Below are positions 34,131-45,602 of a stretch of 64,000 nucleotides of DNA, piece by piece. Both the position numbers and the translations under genes were made by a program. Positions within the stretch are counted from its first letter, which is position 1, and each line of letters opens with the position of its first letter. This DNA comes from Sarcophilus harrisii (taxonomy: Eukaryota > Chordata > Mammalia > Dasyuromorphia > Dasyuridae): contig NC_045426.1 of assembly GCF_902635505.1 (NCBI RefSeq), positions 331,938,374-332,002,373 on the forward strand, read 5' to 3'. Below the pieces are notes generated by a model that worked only from the letters and a program-made list of their open reading frames with translations, ran no database searches and was not told the origin of the DNA.

Positions 34131-36238
34131 TTTTGCTCCTCCAAATGAGTGGAATTAATCTTTTTTCTAGACCTATTAAAGAAATCTCCAGCAGTTTGAT
34201 TGGCAGAAGATTGAATAAAATAATTTATACCAATATGTCATTTTTATTTTATTACCTTGATCTACTGACAAGTAATTAGAATGTCTTAATTTAGACCTAT
34301 CTTTATCTTACCCAGACCCAGCTCTGAATCAGGGACAATTCTGGTGGCTTCCAGATCTCTCAGCCCAGAGACACCAAAGAGGACCTGGAAGGTCGGCAAA
34401 AAAGATCTGGATGGGAACCTAGCTTGTAACCCATCACAGGCTGCCCCAGCACAGCCCCTGCCTCCATGCAGACCCTAACTCAATACTGACCCTGACTTGA
34501 CCTGCTCCAGCCCCAGCCCCAGCCCCAAGACCTCTGAATCAGTAGTAGTGCTGGAGGCTTCTGGACTTCTCATCTGGGGAACACCAGGGAGAACTCGGAA
34601 GGTCAGTGGCGAGGGTCTCTGGCAACAGGATGGGAATGAGACTGCAGTCCCAGTGCAGTCCCAATGTGCCATGCTAGAGCACCCCTGATCCCAATGCCAG
34701 TGTTCAAATATCAGCAAAGCAGAACTCTGTTGATTCATCAAGCTAAATCTTACTCTACAGTGTGGCAAGGACCCTCCAGGGTAGAAAATAGTGCTTGTAC
34801 TTAGATTCCTAGACGGATTTCTGAAAACAGCTGCACAAAACCTCTGAAACTTGGGACAATGCATCTTATTCCCTGGAAACATAGTCCTACTTTAACAAAT
34901 AATTAAAAGACAAGTAATAGGCTGGGAAAATAAGCAGAAAATAAAAAATGTTTCTGACCATTGAAAGTTATTATGGTGACAAGGAGGATTAAAACACACA
35001 GAAGATAATAAAGTCAAAGCTCCTATTTCCAAATCCTCCAAGAAAAATAAGAATTGGGCTCCTGCCATGAAAGTGCTCAAAAGGGACTTTGAAAATCAAA
35101 TAAGAGAGATAGAGGAAAAATTAGGGAAAGAATTGAGAGAGGTACAAAAAACTAATGAGGAGAAGAATGTCTTAAAAAGCAAAATTGGCCACTTGGGAAA
35201 GGAGGTACAAAAGCTCACCAAGGAAAATATTGAATTGAAAAAAATGGAAGCTAATCACTTTATGAGAAATCAAGATGCAATAAAACTAAACCAAACAAAT
35301 GAAAAATAGAGAAAATATGAAATATCTCATTGGAAAATAAATCCAGGAGAGATAATTTAAAAATTATTAGTCCAACTAAAAGATCAAAAAAGTAAAAATA
35401 AAAAAAGAGCCTGGACATTATCTTTCAAGAAATTATCAAAGAAAGCTATCCTCATATTCTAAAGCCAGAGACTAAAATAGAAATTCAAAGAATCCATAGA
35501 TCCTAAAAGAGATCCCCAAATAAAAACTCCCAGGAATACTATAGCCAAATTCCAGAACTCCCAAGTCAAGGAGAAAATGTTGCAAGCATCCAGAAAGAAA
35601 CAATTCAAGAATAGTGGAGCCACCCTCAGGTTAACACAAGATTTATCAACTTCTACATTAAATGAACAGAGGGCTTGGAATATGATATTTTGAAGAACAA
35701 TGGAACTAGGATTGCAGCCAAGCATCACCTATCCTGCAAAACCCTGCAAAAAAGTATAATCCTTCAGAAGAAAAGATGGTCATTCAAAGAAATAGAAGAT
35801 TTTAAAACATTTATACTGAAAAGACCAAAGCTGAATGGAAAATTTGGTTTTCAAATGCAGGACTATGTAGAAGCATAAGGAAGTAATCAGGAAAGTGGTA
35901 TCATAAGGAACTTACATTCCTACTTGAGAGAACTTGTAATTCATTAGAATTTACTCATAATGACAGTTAGGAGTATATAAAGACAGCGGGCACAGGTGTG
36001 AGCTGAATAAGAAAGGATAATACTTTTTCTTTAAATGATAAAATTAAGGAGTGAGAAAGGAATGTACTGGGAGAAAGGGAAAGGGGAATTGAAATGCAAA
36101 TTATCTGCCATAAAAAAGAGGTAAGAAAAAGTTTCTATTATGAAAGGAAAGAAGAAGAAGAGAATATGAGAAAATGTTCTTTACTCTCATTAGAATTGCC
36201 TCAAAGAGGAACTAACATACATACTAAATGGATTATAG

Positions 36239-36240
<2 letters not shown>

Positions 36241-36270
<30 letters not shown>
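36241..36270. repeat. (TA)n microsatellite
   Basis: About 15 AT dinucleotides in a row inside the HAL1-like spacer, interrupting the alignment with copy B at this point. Confidence 0.9.
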
Positions 36271-36272
<2 letters not shown>

Positions 36273-37084
36273 GAAATACTATAGTATAAATAAAATAGTA
36301 TAGAAATCTCTCACCTGCAGGAAAACAAAAGGGGACTAGTATATAGCAAATGGAGGGGGGGTGGTGATAAAAGAAAGAACATATTGGGGGAAGGAGTAGT
36401 CAGTATCAAAATACTTTTGAAAAGGAAGAGGGTGAAAGGAAAGAATAAATGTGAGGAAATACAGTTAGCAATAGTAATTGTAGATGTTCTTTTGAAACAA
36501 ATTTCTCAGATAAGACCTCATTTCTCAAACATAGAGGGAATTGAGTCAAATTTATTTAAAAAAAAATTAGAGCCATGCCCCAATTTGTAAATGATAAAAA
36601 GATATGATCTGTGTCCAAATGACTAAAAGTACATGCATATCCTTTGAGCTAACAACACCAGTACTTGACATGAATACCAAAAGAAATTCAGAAAGAAAAA
36701 AAGAAGAAATTAACCTATATGCACAAAAATATTCACAGCAGCTCTCTTCTGATAGTAAAAAAAAAAAAATAGAAATTGAGGAGGTATTTATCAATTGGGG
36801 AATGGCTTAATAAATTGTAGTATGTGTTTATGATAGAATATTACTGTTCTATGGGAAATGATGAGAAGAATGCTCTCAAGAAAAAAAACCTTTGGAAAAT
36901 CCTCTGTGAATTCAAACAAATTGAAATGTACTTTATACAAAGTAATAGCAATGTTCCAGGATGAACAACTGAGAATGACTTTGCTGTTCTCAGTAGTACA
37001 AATATCCACGACTATTCTGAAGGACTTATGATGAAAAATCCTATCCATACCCAGAGAAGGAACTGATTGTGTCTGTAGGCTGAA

Positions 37085-37265
37085 GCATCCTCCCTCTCCC
37101 TCTCTTTCTCTTTCTCTCTGTCTCTCTCTCTCTTTCTCTCTTTCTCTCTCTCTGTCTCTCTCTCTCTCTTTTTCTCTCTCTCTCTTTCTCTCTCCTTTCC
37201 TCCCTCCTTCCCTTTTTTCCCCTCCTTCCTTTTCTCTCTCTCACTTGCTTTCTCTCTCTCTTTCT
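37085..37265. repeat. (CT)n / polypyrimidine microsatellite
   Basis: A long imperfect ctct/tttctc tract in the 3' UTR of HAL1-like copy C. On the minus strand it produces a meaningless Arg/Glu reading frame (37041-37244). Confidence 0.9.
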
Positions 37266-37509
37266 CTGTTTTTCTTTTACACTTAATTTTTCTTGAGGGT
37301 TTTTATTTTCACTAAGAGGGAGATCTCATGATTTGATTTTTATGGAATTGTTCTGCATAACCTCACAAGTTATTACTTGAGGGTGAGGATAAGGGAACAA
37401 ACCTAAAACTCAAAACTTTTAGAAACAAACATAATTTTTATTTGTTTGTTTTGAATGTAACTGGGGGAAAATATTAAATAAATAAATAAGCTTTTTTTTT
37501 TTAAATGAG

Positions 37510-38430
37510 TTCTGGCTTGGCAGAACCAACAAAAAGGCAAAACAATTTTCTACCTCAAGGCAACTTAGAAGGCCAATAGGAAAGATCTGTCTCATTGGGG
37601 TGAGAATAGAGTACAGTACAGGTCATACATCATCAAGACAGCAGCAAGGAATAGGAGTCATTGGTGTCACTTTTTAGAGCTCACAGTCCACATATGGTAA
37701 GGAAGTCAGACAACAGAAACATATTACACGAGTCCCTTTTTGGATGGGTGGGTGAATTGCCTATGTACAATTCCTAATCAAAATACCAGGAGTGAGAAAA
37801 AGCACTAGCACACTACTAGAACATATGACCAGAGGAGAACATGGACTATGGCCACAGTTGCAAGGTAAAAAAAAAATATTTGTGGTCATTCATAGCTGAG
37901 AATACAGACTGGGAGGACAATGACCAACCACACCTCTCTTTAGATTATACCGTCTTGGAGGAAATCACAACTGAAAGACAACCAAAACTAGCACTGAATC
38001 AGCTACAAAAACAAACAAACAAACCTGAAGCTTGGAATGATGTAGAGTACAACTTTAACATTAAGTTAAAATTCAAAAAAATAGATTGTAAAAAGCAAAC
38101 AACAACAACAAAAAGAAGCTGATCATAGAAAGTTACTATGTTTATAGGGAATATCAAAACATAAATTCAGAAGAAAACAACAAAGTCCAAACTAAATCTT
38201 CAAAGAAAAATGTAAATTTGTCTGACCCCTCTATACCCTCCTCAAAAAAAAATCCTGGAATAGCTCAAAAAGGATTTGAAAAATCAAATTTAAAAGTAGG
38301 GTGAAAACTGGGAAAAGAAATGAGAGTGATGAAGGAAAATCATGAAAAAATAGCCAACATCTTAGTTTTTAAAAAAAAGCATTAAAAAAACCTTAAAGAA
38401 AACTAATAGACCAAATGATAAAAAGAACCA
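37510..38430 (+). mobile_element. 5' end of another HAL1/L1 copy (5' UTR and ORF1 start)
   Basis: The 5' UTR region (37510-38120) includes acatggactatggccacagt and gagaatacagactgggagga, followed by the ORF1 beginning (38120-38420), where gaaagttactatg and atgagagtgatgaaggaaaa match the start of ORF1 in copy C. A frame from 37841 to 38122 is open by chance. It stops near 38430 without spacer or 3' end. Confidence 0.65.
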
Positions 38431-38449
38431 CAAAAATCCAATACCAGGT

Positions 38450-38575
38450 ACAATATAAACTTCTTGAGGACAATATCATTTTTGATTTTCTTTGAATCTC
38501 CAGTCCTAATCTTAGAGCCTTGCACATAGCAAACCCTTAAGAAATGTTCTTTTACTGACTGACCTGCAGAGTTTG
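38450..38575 (+). repeat. L2/L3-type LINE 3' end
   Basis: aatataaacttcttgaggac, then agccttgcacatagcaaac and ttaagaaatgttcttttact: the typical 3' end of L2-group LINEs. Confidence 0.75.
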
Positions 38576-38744
38576 ATAGTACAATTTAATATTATGTTAG
38601 CGAAAAATATATGAATGTGTTCTCCTCAAAACAAATATGAGGATCCATTGCTTCTTGTACTGCCCTTTGGTAACAACCATATGAAATAAATTTCACTTCC
38701 CAATGATATTATGGATTTTCCAACTTTCAGAAAAATCTATACTG

Positions 38745-38990
38745 CTTAGCAACTAAGTGGCACAGGGGATAGAGCACTATCTCTGAATCAAGATACCCTA
38801 AATTCAAATCATATCTCAGACACTTGCAAGCTGTATGACTTACTAGCAAGACACATAATCTCTGTTTATCTCAGTTCCTGCAACTGTAAAATACAGACAA
38901 TAACAAATGCCTCTCTTGTGGAGTGTGAGCACAGCCCTGGTATATGGTAGACGCTATATAAATAGTTATTTCCTTTCCCATATTTAAGCA
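38745..38990 (+). repeat. Marsupial tRNA-derived SINE (THER1/WSINE-like)
   Basis: Head gcaactaagtggcacagggg and atagagcactatctctgaat, middle tctcagacacttgcaagctg, 3' part gtggagtgtgagcacagcc and tagacgctatataaatag. Confidence 0.75.
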
Positions 38991-39024
38991 CTATAAACTA
39001 CTTCTGGACTTTTTTCCCCTTTTT

Positions 39025-39153
39025 TAGAGGCAATTGGGGTTTAATGATTTATCCAAAGTCACACAGATAGTAAGTGAATGAGACTGGATTTGAATTCAGG
39101 TCCTCCTGATTCCAGGGCCAGTGTTCTATCCATTGTACCATCTAGCTGCCCTT
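39025..39153 (-). repeat. Marsupial tRNA-derived SINE head, reversed
   Basis: Reverse-complement SINE: gtcacacagatagtaagtga, tttgaattcaggtcctcct, and tctatccattgtaccatcta, ending at agctgccc, the complement of the gggcagct start. Confidence 0.85.
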
Positions 39154-39179
39154 AAACTACTAAGCCAAATGGGAGTAGT

Positions 39180-41820
39180 TTGAGAAGTATCAAGATCAGT
39201 ATTCTCTTACATTGCAGCAGATAATAAAAGTTGACTGTATTTCAAATAAATGCCTTTAATATAATAATAAGATATGGCTAAATAGAGTGGGACAGAACCT
39301 TAAGAAAAACTACAAAAAAGAACCAAACCAAAAAAACAAAAAAAAAAACAAAAAAAACAAAGAAAGAAAGAAAAAGTATAGAAGAATTTTTAAAAGATAC
39401 TATAAGTAATATTTATTTTTACCCTACTACCGTAAATAAAAGGCTTTGATGTTTTCAAAGAATGACATTTTTAATTTTAGAGTGGCTTCTTCTCACCCCT
39501 AACAACCTCACAACCTATTATAGTAAATGTATAGTCAAACACAGAGGAGATAAGCATTCAGTGTTTGTTGAATGCAAATGATGATTGGTTTTGAGGATCA
39601 GGAACCAAAATGCAGCCTCAGAAATATTTTTGTCTGAAAGGAAGTAGTATACTAAGTTCCATGTAATTAAACCTTTAGGGCATCATTTCTTAAGTTCAAG
39701 AAAGTTTTGAACTCTGGCACATTTCCATGTCAGAACTTTAAATTGCTTCAGGGACAAAAGATGTCCCCTAAGAAAAAGTTAAAATGGCTTTCCAGAGTCT
39801 GTGATTGCCTCTTTTTAAATTGTGTCAGGGCTCTATTGGGGGCCAGTTATTCTGGCTGAACCCATTAAAAAATAAATGGGTTTAACTCCTAAAAAATAGA
39901 AGTCAGTCTTCTTTTCTATTTCCTTTATTTTTCTATTTCCCTATTTCTGAAAAAAAAATACTCTTCCTCTGATATATAGACATAACTGGAAAAAGTACAT
40001 CCTTTTATATAGAAAGTCAAATTTGGTATAATACGTGTGATATGTACTATTTCAATAAGTCTTTGAAACTGAATTTCAGATCTTTGCATCAGGGATGACT
40101 ATGTGGAAACCAGTCATAAACATTTCTTAAACCAGGCAGAAATCAGTTTCTTGAAATAAGGAAAAGTTATCTGCTGTCTACTGATCCAGGAAGTGAAACA
40201 AACATCTTTCCTCCAGGTAAACTGTTACAGTGATCACATACCTACTAATTACTCAAACTTGAACAAGACCTGGTCTCATAGTGTCTGTTTAATATTGGAA
40301 TTTTGTGGTAAAAAAAAAAAAAGAATTCAAGTTTTGGAAGGCTTTTCAGAAAGAAGGGAGGCAGTGGGGTAATAGTACAATAAGAGCAGATCCTGGAAAA
40401 GAAGATCAGAGGATCCAGCACACATAGAAAAGTAGAGCTAAAATATGACCCAGAAGGAAATAATTAATTTTCTATGTCGCTGCAACTTCTTGGGACTTAT
40501 TACAGTGTACAAGGGTGCCAAGGCTATATCCTTACCCATACTGGCTTAAATGGACAGCAGCAGACAGTAGAATACCTGCTATTACACTTAAAACAAATAG
40601 CAAATAAGTTATTAATAGTACTAACAGCCGCAACAACAACTAACATTTATATAGTACATAGTATGTACTAGACACAATGTTAAGTACATTTCTCCTATCT
40701 TATTTACCTCCATGCTGTGATAATGATAAATTTCATACAGTATTCAAAATAGTTTAGAAGAAATAATTGCTCTTTTAGTTATCAAAAATATTGATTCATA
40801 GTATTTAGATCTTGAAAAGACCATGGATTTTTTTGTACATTATTTGGCAGGTGAAAAAAAACAGAAGCTCACAGAAGAACACACAGGTAAGTTAGGATGC
40901 AGACTCTAGTCACTCAATTCTAAATAACCTAGTTCATTTCTCCCTACCTTATCACTTTTTTTAATGATGCAAAAACAAAATAATCTTTACCTTAACTGCA
41001 AGGTACAAACTGGTGATTATTTTATTATTAGTAAGAAAAGACTGGTATGTTTACAGCTCTTGGAATGGGAAAATGCATTCACATATTAAAAAATAGTTAA
41101 GAATCCCTGATGTAGTTCAACCTTCCCAGGTAGAAAGGAGAACACTGAGACCAAGAAAAGATGACAAGAAGAAACCAAATTCATCATAACTCTATATGAA
41201 GACAAAATACTATCACATCATTAGGACAAACTTTCTATAAGGAGTCTGAGGGCATCTAGGCAAGAGGTAGCTAATGAGTAACATAATGAGCTTGATTTTA
41301 AGATTAGTAAATGCTACTGGAAGGACCAGGCAAATGCCAAAGTGAGGAAGAGTTCATTATCCAGAATCTAAGAGACCAGATGATTAAGAAGAATAACACT
41401 AGGTAGTTTCCAAACACAAAATGCATATTACCACACAATTGATTTCTTTTCTGCTGCTTTTTACACACTATCCTGAAAAAAAATTCATAATGGCTCATAG
41501 TTATTTTTTTCAGTCTGAAAGACAAAAAAAAAATCTCATAGGCAAGTTTTCTCCTTATTAAGATAAAAAAAATAGCCAGAACTCCATTTAGGCTCACATT
41601 AGCAAAATGGGCCTGGACTAGAAGCAATGGGAATAAAGTTTTTTTTTTCCATTTTTTTTTCTCTCTTCTGTTAATCTTGTTAGAGGAAAAAAGTGAATCT
41701 CTCTTTGTCTCTATCTCCTTCTGTTTGTCTCTTTCTCTCTCGTGTTTCCCTTTGTCTCCTTTTTTAAATTTTTCTGAAAAGCTTCATATCAAATATACAG
41801 AGTAGAAGAAATAAAGACAA
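39180..41820. other. Intergenic stretch with minor repeat scraps
   Basis: No gene found. Visible parts: an A-rich AAAC simple run (39318-39370), a MIR-type tail near 40625-40700 (actaacatttatatagta), a reversed MIR-type scrap near 40850-40930, and a possible MITE right end at 41085-41108 (ttaagaatccctg). Reading frames here are short and unremarkable. Confidence 0.5.
41775..41818 (+). repeat. Direct repeat copy 1 flanking OR relic
   Basis: gaaaagcttcatatcaaata and what follows is repeated with few changes at 42021-42063 (gagaagcttcacatcaaata). The two copies bracket an OR fragment and a CT tract, which suggests a local tandem duplication of about 245 bp. Confidence 0.75.
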
Positions 41821-41898
41821 ATACTTGTGAACTTCTTTTCAGATGAAAAGTCCATTTCTTTTGTGGGTTATGAAACACAAATGTCTCTCTCCCTTCCT
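41821..41898 (+). pseudogene. Olfactory receptor relic (TM2 to TM3 segment only)
   Basis: 64 bases here match 43457-43520 of the downstream OR at 55 positions by hand count. Translation gives [18 protein letters not shown], against [18 protein letters not shown] in the intact gene. The conserved TM3 cysteine is changed to tyrosine. The relic has no other OR sequence on either side and runs straight into a CT microsatellite. It is 1.3 kb upstream of the intact OR, so it could be the remnant of a duplicate or a small template copy of that gene. It encodes nothing functional. Confidence 0.8.
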
Positions 41899-41990
41899 GT
41901 CTCTCTCTCTCTCTCTCTCTCCCTTTCCCGTCCCCCCTCTCTCTTTTTCTCCCTCTCTCTTTCTCTCCACTTTCTCTCCCCCATTCTATC
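41878..41990. repeat. (CT)n microsatellite
   Basis: Imperfect CT-rich tract joined to the 3' end of the OR relic. It generates overlapping Ser/Leu/Pro reading frames that are not genes. Confidence 0.9.
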
Positions 41991-42020
41991 TTCCTTTATC
42001 TTCTTTTTTTTCCTATTTTA

Positions 42021-42063
42021 TGAGAAGCTTCACATCAAATATATAGAGTAGAAGGAAGAAAGA
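42021..42063 (+). repeat. Direct repeat copy 2 flanking OR relic
   Basis: Second copy of the segment at 41775-41818. Confidence 0.75.
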
Positions 42064-42399
42064 AGAAATAAGGAAAAGGATTAACATTCACCCTATTTGC
42101 AGGAATGACTGCGTTTATATATTTAGTCATGAAAATATATAAGGAGGAAAGAGTTAATTTCAGTGGAAAATTCCCAGAGTGGGAATCCCCTCCATTGATG
42201 CAACATTGTGTACACTGATGCATCCACAATTTGGTAGCTCATGACTCACACAATCATAGTTCTAAAATTAGTTAATTCCTCTTAAAGGTCACTCAACTAA
42301 CAAACAATAAATGTTTAAATAAATAACAAGGTCCTTTGTCACTAGATTCAACATTTATATAAGTCCTAGATTATTACATGAGAAAAAAATAGATGTTAA

Positions 42400-42480
42400 A
42401 CATTATATCTGGGGTCACAGAGCTAGTGAGCATCAAAGGCAATATTTAAACCAAGGCTACACAATATTCTCTTTATGTGA
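42400..42480 (-). repeat. MIR-type SINE scrap
   Basis: ggggtcacagagctagtgag and atatttaaaccaaggc resemble the reverse complement of the MIR/THER1 core. Confidence 0.45.
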
Positions 42481-42654
42481 TCAATCATCTTTTGGAATGC
42501 AATTAAATTATGGTTTCATTTTACAAGATTCATTTTTATTTGTGTATTTGAAGTAAGATAAAAATTTTCCTGAAAGTCCTTGTACTTATACTTATTCATT
42601 AAATGCCTTTCTTCCTCCCCATCTCCTCCTCTGATTTTTTAAAATACACAGATC

Positions 42655-42845
42655 AATGGAAAGATCAATGACTGGTTCTGGAGTGAGACAAACAAGATTC
42701 AAATCCCACCTGTGCTGCTGACTACCAGTGTAAATTTTAAAAAGCAATTGAACCACCCTGGGCCTCAGTTTCCTCATCTACAAAAAAATAAAATTTGGAT
42801 TGTATTGTCCCCTGAGGTCACTTCCAGTTCTAGTTCTATGAGTAC
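42655..42845 (+). repeat. THER1/MIR-type CORE-SINE
   Basis: Head gactggttctggagtgagac and gattcaaatcccacctgtg, then ctgggcctcagtttcctcat, and a tail with tgaggtcacttccagttcta. A (TTGAT)n-like simple run follows at 42901-42930. Confidence 0.8.
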
Positions 42846-43204
42846 ATGAGCCAACTGTTTAGCAAGTAGAATTCAGTCTGTTACTCCCAAATGTGTGTTT
42901 TTGATTTGACTTGATTTGATTTGATTTGACTCCACTAAGGAGTGGTTGCTGGGAAGAAGTAGTCAATTGATCCTCAGGATTTCTTTGAGGAAGAGGATTG
43001 CTAATAAAACAAGATTCCCTAGAAGTGTGTTTTTCAATGTGGTTTGATGGAGGGAGATGTCTAAGGGAAAATTTTTGTTTAGGAGGCATAACTTTGGAAA
43101 ATATTTTCCTATTCTAGCAATTTAATTTGGAAAAAGACAAATTGCATCTTAACTCAATTTAAGTAGATAAACTTGTTGATTTTTTGACCTTATCTAAAAT
43201 TTTC

Positions 43205-43206
43205 AG
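43205..43206 (+). other. Predicted splice acceptor before OR coding exon 3
   Basis: ttatctaaaattttcag lies 16 bases before the coding ATG. An out-of-frame ATG at 43216-43218 would lie between the acceptor and the start. Confidence 0.5.
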
Positions 43207-43222
43207 ATAGAAGAAATGATAA

Positions 43223-44158
43223 ATGGAAAATCAAACTTTATTGAACATGTTTTTCCTTCATGGTCTGGCTGCTTATCCCATCTTTCACTTTGTTTTCTTT
43301 CTTTTGTCCCTTATCATGTACATTATGATACTGTTGGGCAATAGTTTCCTCATCACAATCATCATCCTGGACTCTCACCTCCATACCCCCATGTACTTCT
43401 TTCTCAGTAACCTCTCCTTCCTGGATATCTGCTACACATCATCTTCTGTTCCATTGATACTTTTGAATTTCCTTTCAGAAGAAAAATCCATTTCTTTTGT
43501 GGGCTGTGGAGCACAAATGTTCTTCTCTCTTGCCTTGGGGTCTACAGAGTGTGTGCTCCTCACTGTCATGTCATATGACCGGTATGTGGCCATTTGTAGA
43601 CCCTTGAGGTACCCCATCATCATGAACAAGGAGCTTTGTGGATGGATGGCAGCCAGTTCCTGGATGGCAGGTGTGCTAAATTCCCTGGTGCAAACAGTCC
43701 TTGCTATGGGGCTGCCCTTTTGTGGGAACAATGTCATTGATTATCTCACATGTGAGATTCTGGCTGTGCTGAAACTAGCCTGTACAGATATCTCCCTCAA
43801 TGTGATCATTATGGTGATTTCAAATGTAATCTTACTCATTATTCCAGTGTTGCTAATTGTTATCTCTTATGCTTTCATCCTCTTTACAATTCTGAGAATC
43901 AATTCTGTAGAGGGAAGGAAAAAAGCCTTTTCCACCTGTTCAGCCCACCTGACTGTGGTGACTATGTTTTATGGGACCATCCTCTTCATGTACATGAAGC
44001 CCAAGTCCAAAGATTCCCATGCAACAGATGAGCTGATTGCTCTCTTCTATGCTGTTGTCATTCCCATGCTGAATCCTATCATTTACAGTCTGAGGAACAA
44101 GGATGTAAAAGCTGCTGTTAAAAAGCTAAGTAAAAGCATCTTCTCACAGACAACATGA
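43223..44158 (+). CDS. Olfactory receptor, family 13, intact
   Basis: A 311-residue class II OR in one intact coding exon. Landmarks: NQT glycosylation site at 3-5; GN at 39-40; LHTPMYFF at 53-60; [10 protein letters not shown] at 116-125; Cys95 with Cys167 and Cys177; [10 protein letters not shown] at 234-243; PMLNPIIY at 281-288. The second extracellular loop [20 protein letters not shown] and the tail [12 protein letters not shown] match the human OR13C/OR13D group, but the amino end ([19 protein letters not shown]) is unlike the other two ORs here. It is clearly more distant from them than they are from each other, and its flanks do not belong to the tandem unit. The OR13 family is confident; the subfamily is open. 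Expected role: odorant receptor signalling through G-olf. A relic of the same gene lies 1.3 kb upstream. Confidence 0.95.
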   Translation: MENQTLLNMFFLHGLAAYPIFHFVFFLLSLIMYIMILLGNSFLITIIILDSHLHTPMYFFLSNLSFLDICYTSSSVPLILLNFLSEEKSISFVGCGAQMFFSLALGSTECVLLTVMSYDRYVAICRPLRYPIIMNKELCGWMAASSWMAGVLNSLVQTVLAMGLPFCGNNVIDYLTCEILAVLKLACTDISLNVIIMVISNVILLIIPVLLIVISYAFILFTILRINSVEGRKKAFSTCSAHLTVVTMFYGTILFMYMKPKSKDSHATDELIALFYAVVIPMLNPIIYSLRNKDVKAAVKKLSKSIFSQTT

Positions 44159-44499
44159 AAAGCTGGAAAGTATCAGCCAAATGAGACAAAGTATAAGAAG
44201 TAATCAACATTCATAATCAATATTTTAAATTGATGTTTTGTGTATGGGTTTGATTCTCTCCAGCCTTGACCATCTATCTATTGCTATCCATCTATCACAG
44301 CCAACTCTAGCAAAGCACAGTAATGGAAATGAGCTGACATCAGAGAAAAATAGTTTTCCTTGCTAAATATGCTTCCAGAGCTGAGAAAGTCAGGGAACAT
44401 GAAAGATTTGCATGGAAATAAGAGAAACTTATAATGGAAGAACTGCCTCTGTAACCTAGTTGCACTTTATCCAGTATTTTCTCCCATATAGGTCCTCCA

Positions 44500-44680
44500 C
44501 AAAAATCAGAAGATATCAAGTGCTGAGCTTGAAGTCTCAGAGCTAATCTCAAAGTCTGATGCTCCCACCAAAACCTTAGACAAGTCACATAATGTCCCCT
44601 GGCCCAATTTTCTCATTTATAAAAAGAGAGTAGATGACTTCTAAGTTTTCCTCCAACATTAGAATGCTGATGCCATCTTC
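44500..44680 (+). repeat. THER1-type SINE, diverged
   Basis: agacaagtcacataatgtcc, caattttctcatttataaaa and atgacttctaagttttcctc follow the order of the THER1/MIR core and 3' part. 44700-45520 after it contains no gene that I recognise. Confidence 0.6.
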
Positions 44681-45524
44681 CAGTTCAGTCAAGTTGTTCT
44701 CATTAGAGCTCATATGCACCACACTCATATCTGCCTCTTATAGACACCACTAAGAAGATGGCAGCTAAAGATTATGCTACTGTTTTAGAAAGGAATTTCC
44801 CAGTGTACTACTCACTTCCACCCCCTCCAACCCTTAAGGGCTTGCCCTAAATCAAATCAAAATCTTGAGCTTGGCAGAGATGCTGATTTGTACTTTACAA
44901 GATGGTATCTTCCAATTGGGTTTGTGGGAAAAGAAATGGAAGTCTTTAAAATTTGGTTATCCTTTTCTGTCTAAAAGTTTCCTTGTTTTCTTAAATTGGA
45001 AAAAATAAATAATGTTAATCAACAAATTACTAAACTGTATATTGCTTGAATGCTACAATGTAAGAATAGACTTCACCTAGATGATGTCTTAGGAAAGGAG
45101 ATGAAGCTACAACCTCTGTATTTGCCAGAATGAGATTTTTGGATAGGGAATTGGGGTTATTAGAGAGAATTATTAAGTCATTTTTACAACTTTCCAGTAC
45201 AAAGAGAACACATAACCTTCTCTTTAGGCAAATGACTTAGCTATGATGACAAGGTTGATAACTGTCTAAACTGGGATCAAGACAGACATTTTGCCATTAC
45301 TACAGATTAATTTTTAAGCAAAAACATCCCTCCAAAAGAGAGAACTGAGGAAGTAATGAGAGAAAAAATCATTCTCAAGAACAGTAGCTGCCTCAAGAAT
45401 AGGAAAGGTAGAGGTAGAATGACTAATATCCCCACTCCCTTACTCATCAGCTCAGCTAGCAGTCACCACCAATAATATTACATAAGAAAAAGAAAAATCA
45501 ATCCAGAAAAGTTGTGACTTTGAC

Positions 45525-45602
45525 AAGAATAGAAATTAGCAGAGCCAGATTTGGAACTGTGATTTTATGACTCCTTTTTCAGATCTCTTCCCACTGCACT
45601 AT
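45525..45602 (-). repeat. MIR-type SINE fragment
   Basis: agcagagccagatttggaac and ctcttcccactgcactatgt are the reverse complement of a MIR-type head. Confidence 0.6.

Larger units (their letters stand above)
23420..34290 (+). repeat. Tandem OR unit 3 (paralogue of unit 4)
   Basis: Long collinear similarity with 49945-59480. Anchors: 23575-23640 with 50575-50640 (aatgggaaatgga, ggtatttgtgagga); 24500-24660 with 51500-51660; 26215-26570 with 53070-53430; 27060-27290 with 54010-54230; 29150-30960 with 54240-56050 (including the OR); 31180-31520 with 56230-56610; and 33180-34290 with 57710-59480. It contains the intact OR at 29928. The stretch 23420-26210 has no gene or element that I recognise beyond this similarity and a possible MIR-type scrap near 25365-25450. 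Confidence 0.8.
34290..37500 (+). mobile_element. HAL1-like retrotransposon, copy C, near full length
   Basis: Order: GC-richer 5' UTR (34290-35060), ORF1 remains (35067-35880), spacer (35880-36480), ORF2 tail (36490-37060), 3' UTR (to about 37500) holding a long CT repeat. ORF1 opens with a coiled-coil heptad region (35067-35309: IREIEEKLGKELREVQKTNE) and later shows the RNA-binding C-terminal domain (VKEKMLQASRKKQFK, LRLTQDLSTSTLNEQRAWN). Several stops break it. No endonuclease or reverse transcriptase segment lies between ORF1 and the ORF2 tail; the junction at about 36460-36520 matches copies A and B. Confidence 0.8.

Noticed and set aside
34475-34882. 135-codon reverse frame in GC-richer DNA
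   Set aside because: Lies in the HAL1-like 5' UTR; GC-rich DNA has fewer chance stops. No domain is recognisable.
35067-35309. Coiled-coil reading frame as a possible host protein
   Set aside because: Position after a HAL1-like 5' UTR and upstream of the ORF1p C-terminal domain shows it is a retrotransposon ORF1 remnant.
36241-36270. CRISPR-like or other regularly spaced array
   Set aside because: Plain TA microsatellite. No spaced direct repeats were found anywhere in the window.
37041-37244. Arg/Glu repeat frame
   Set aside because: Translation of the CT microsatellite on the minus strand.
41827-42051. Reading frame starting with OR-like residues
   Set aside because: Only the first part is OR relic; the rest is translated CT repeat. 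Recorded as a relic, not a gene.
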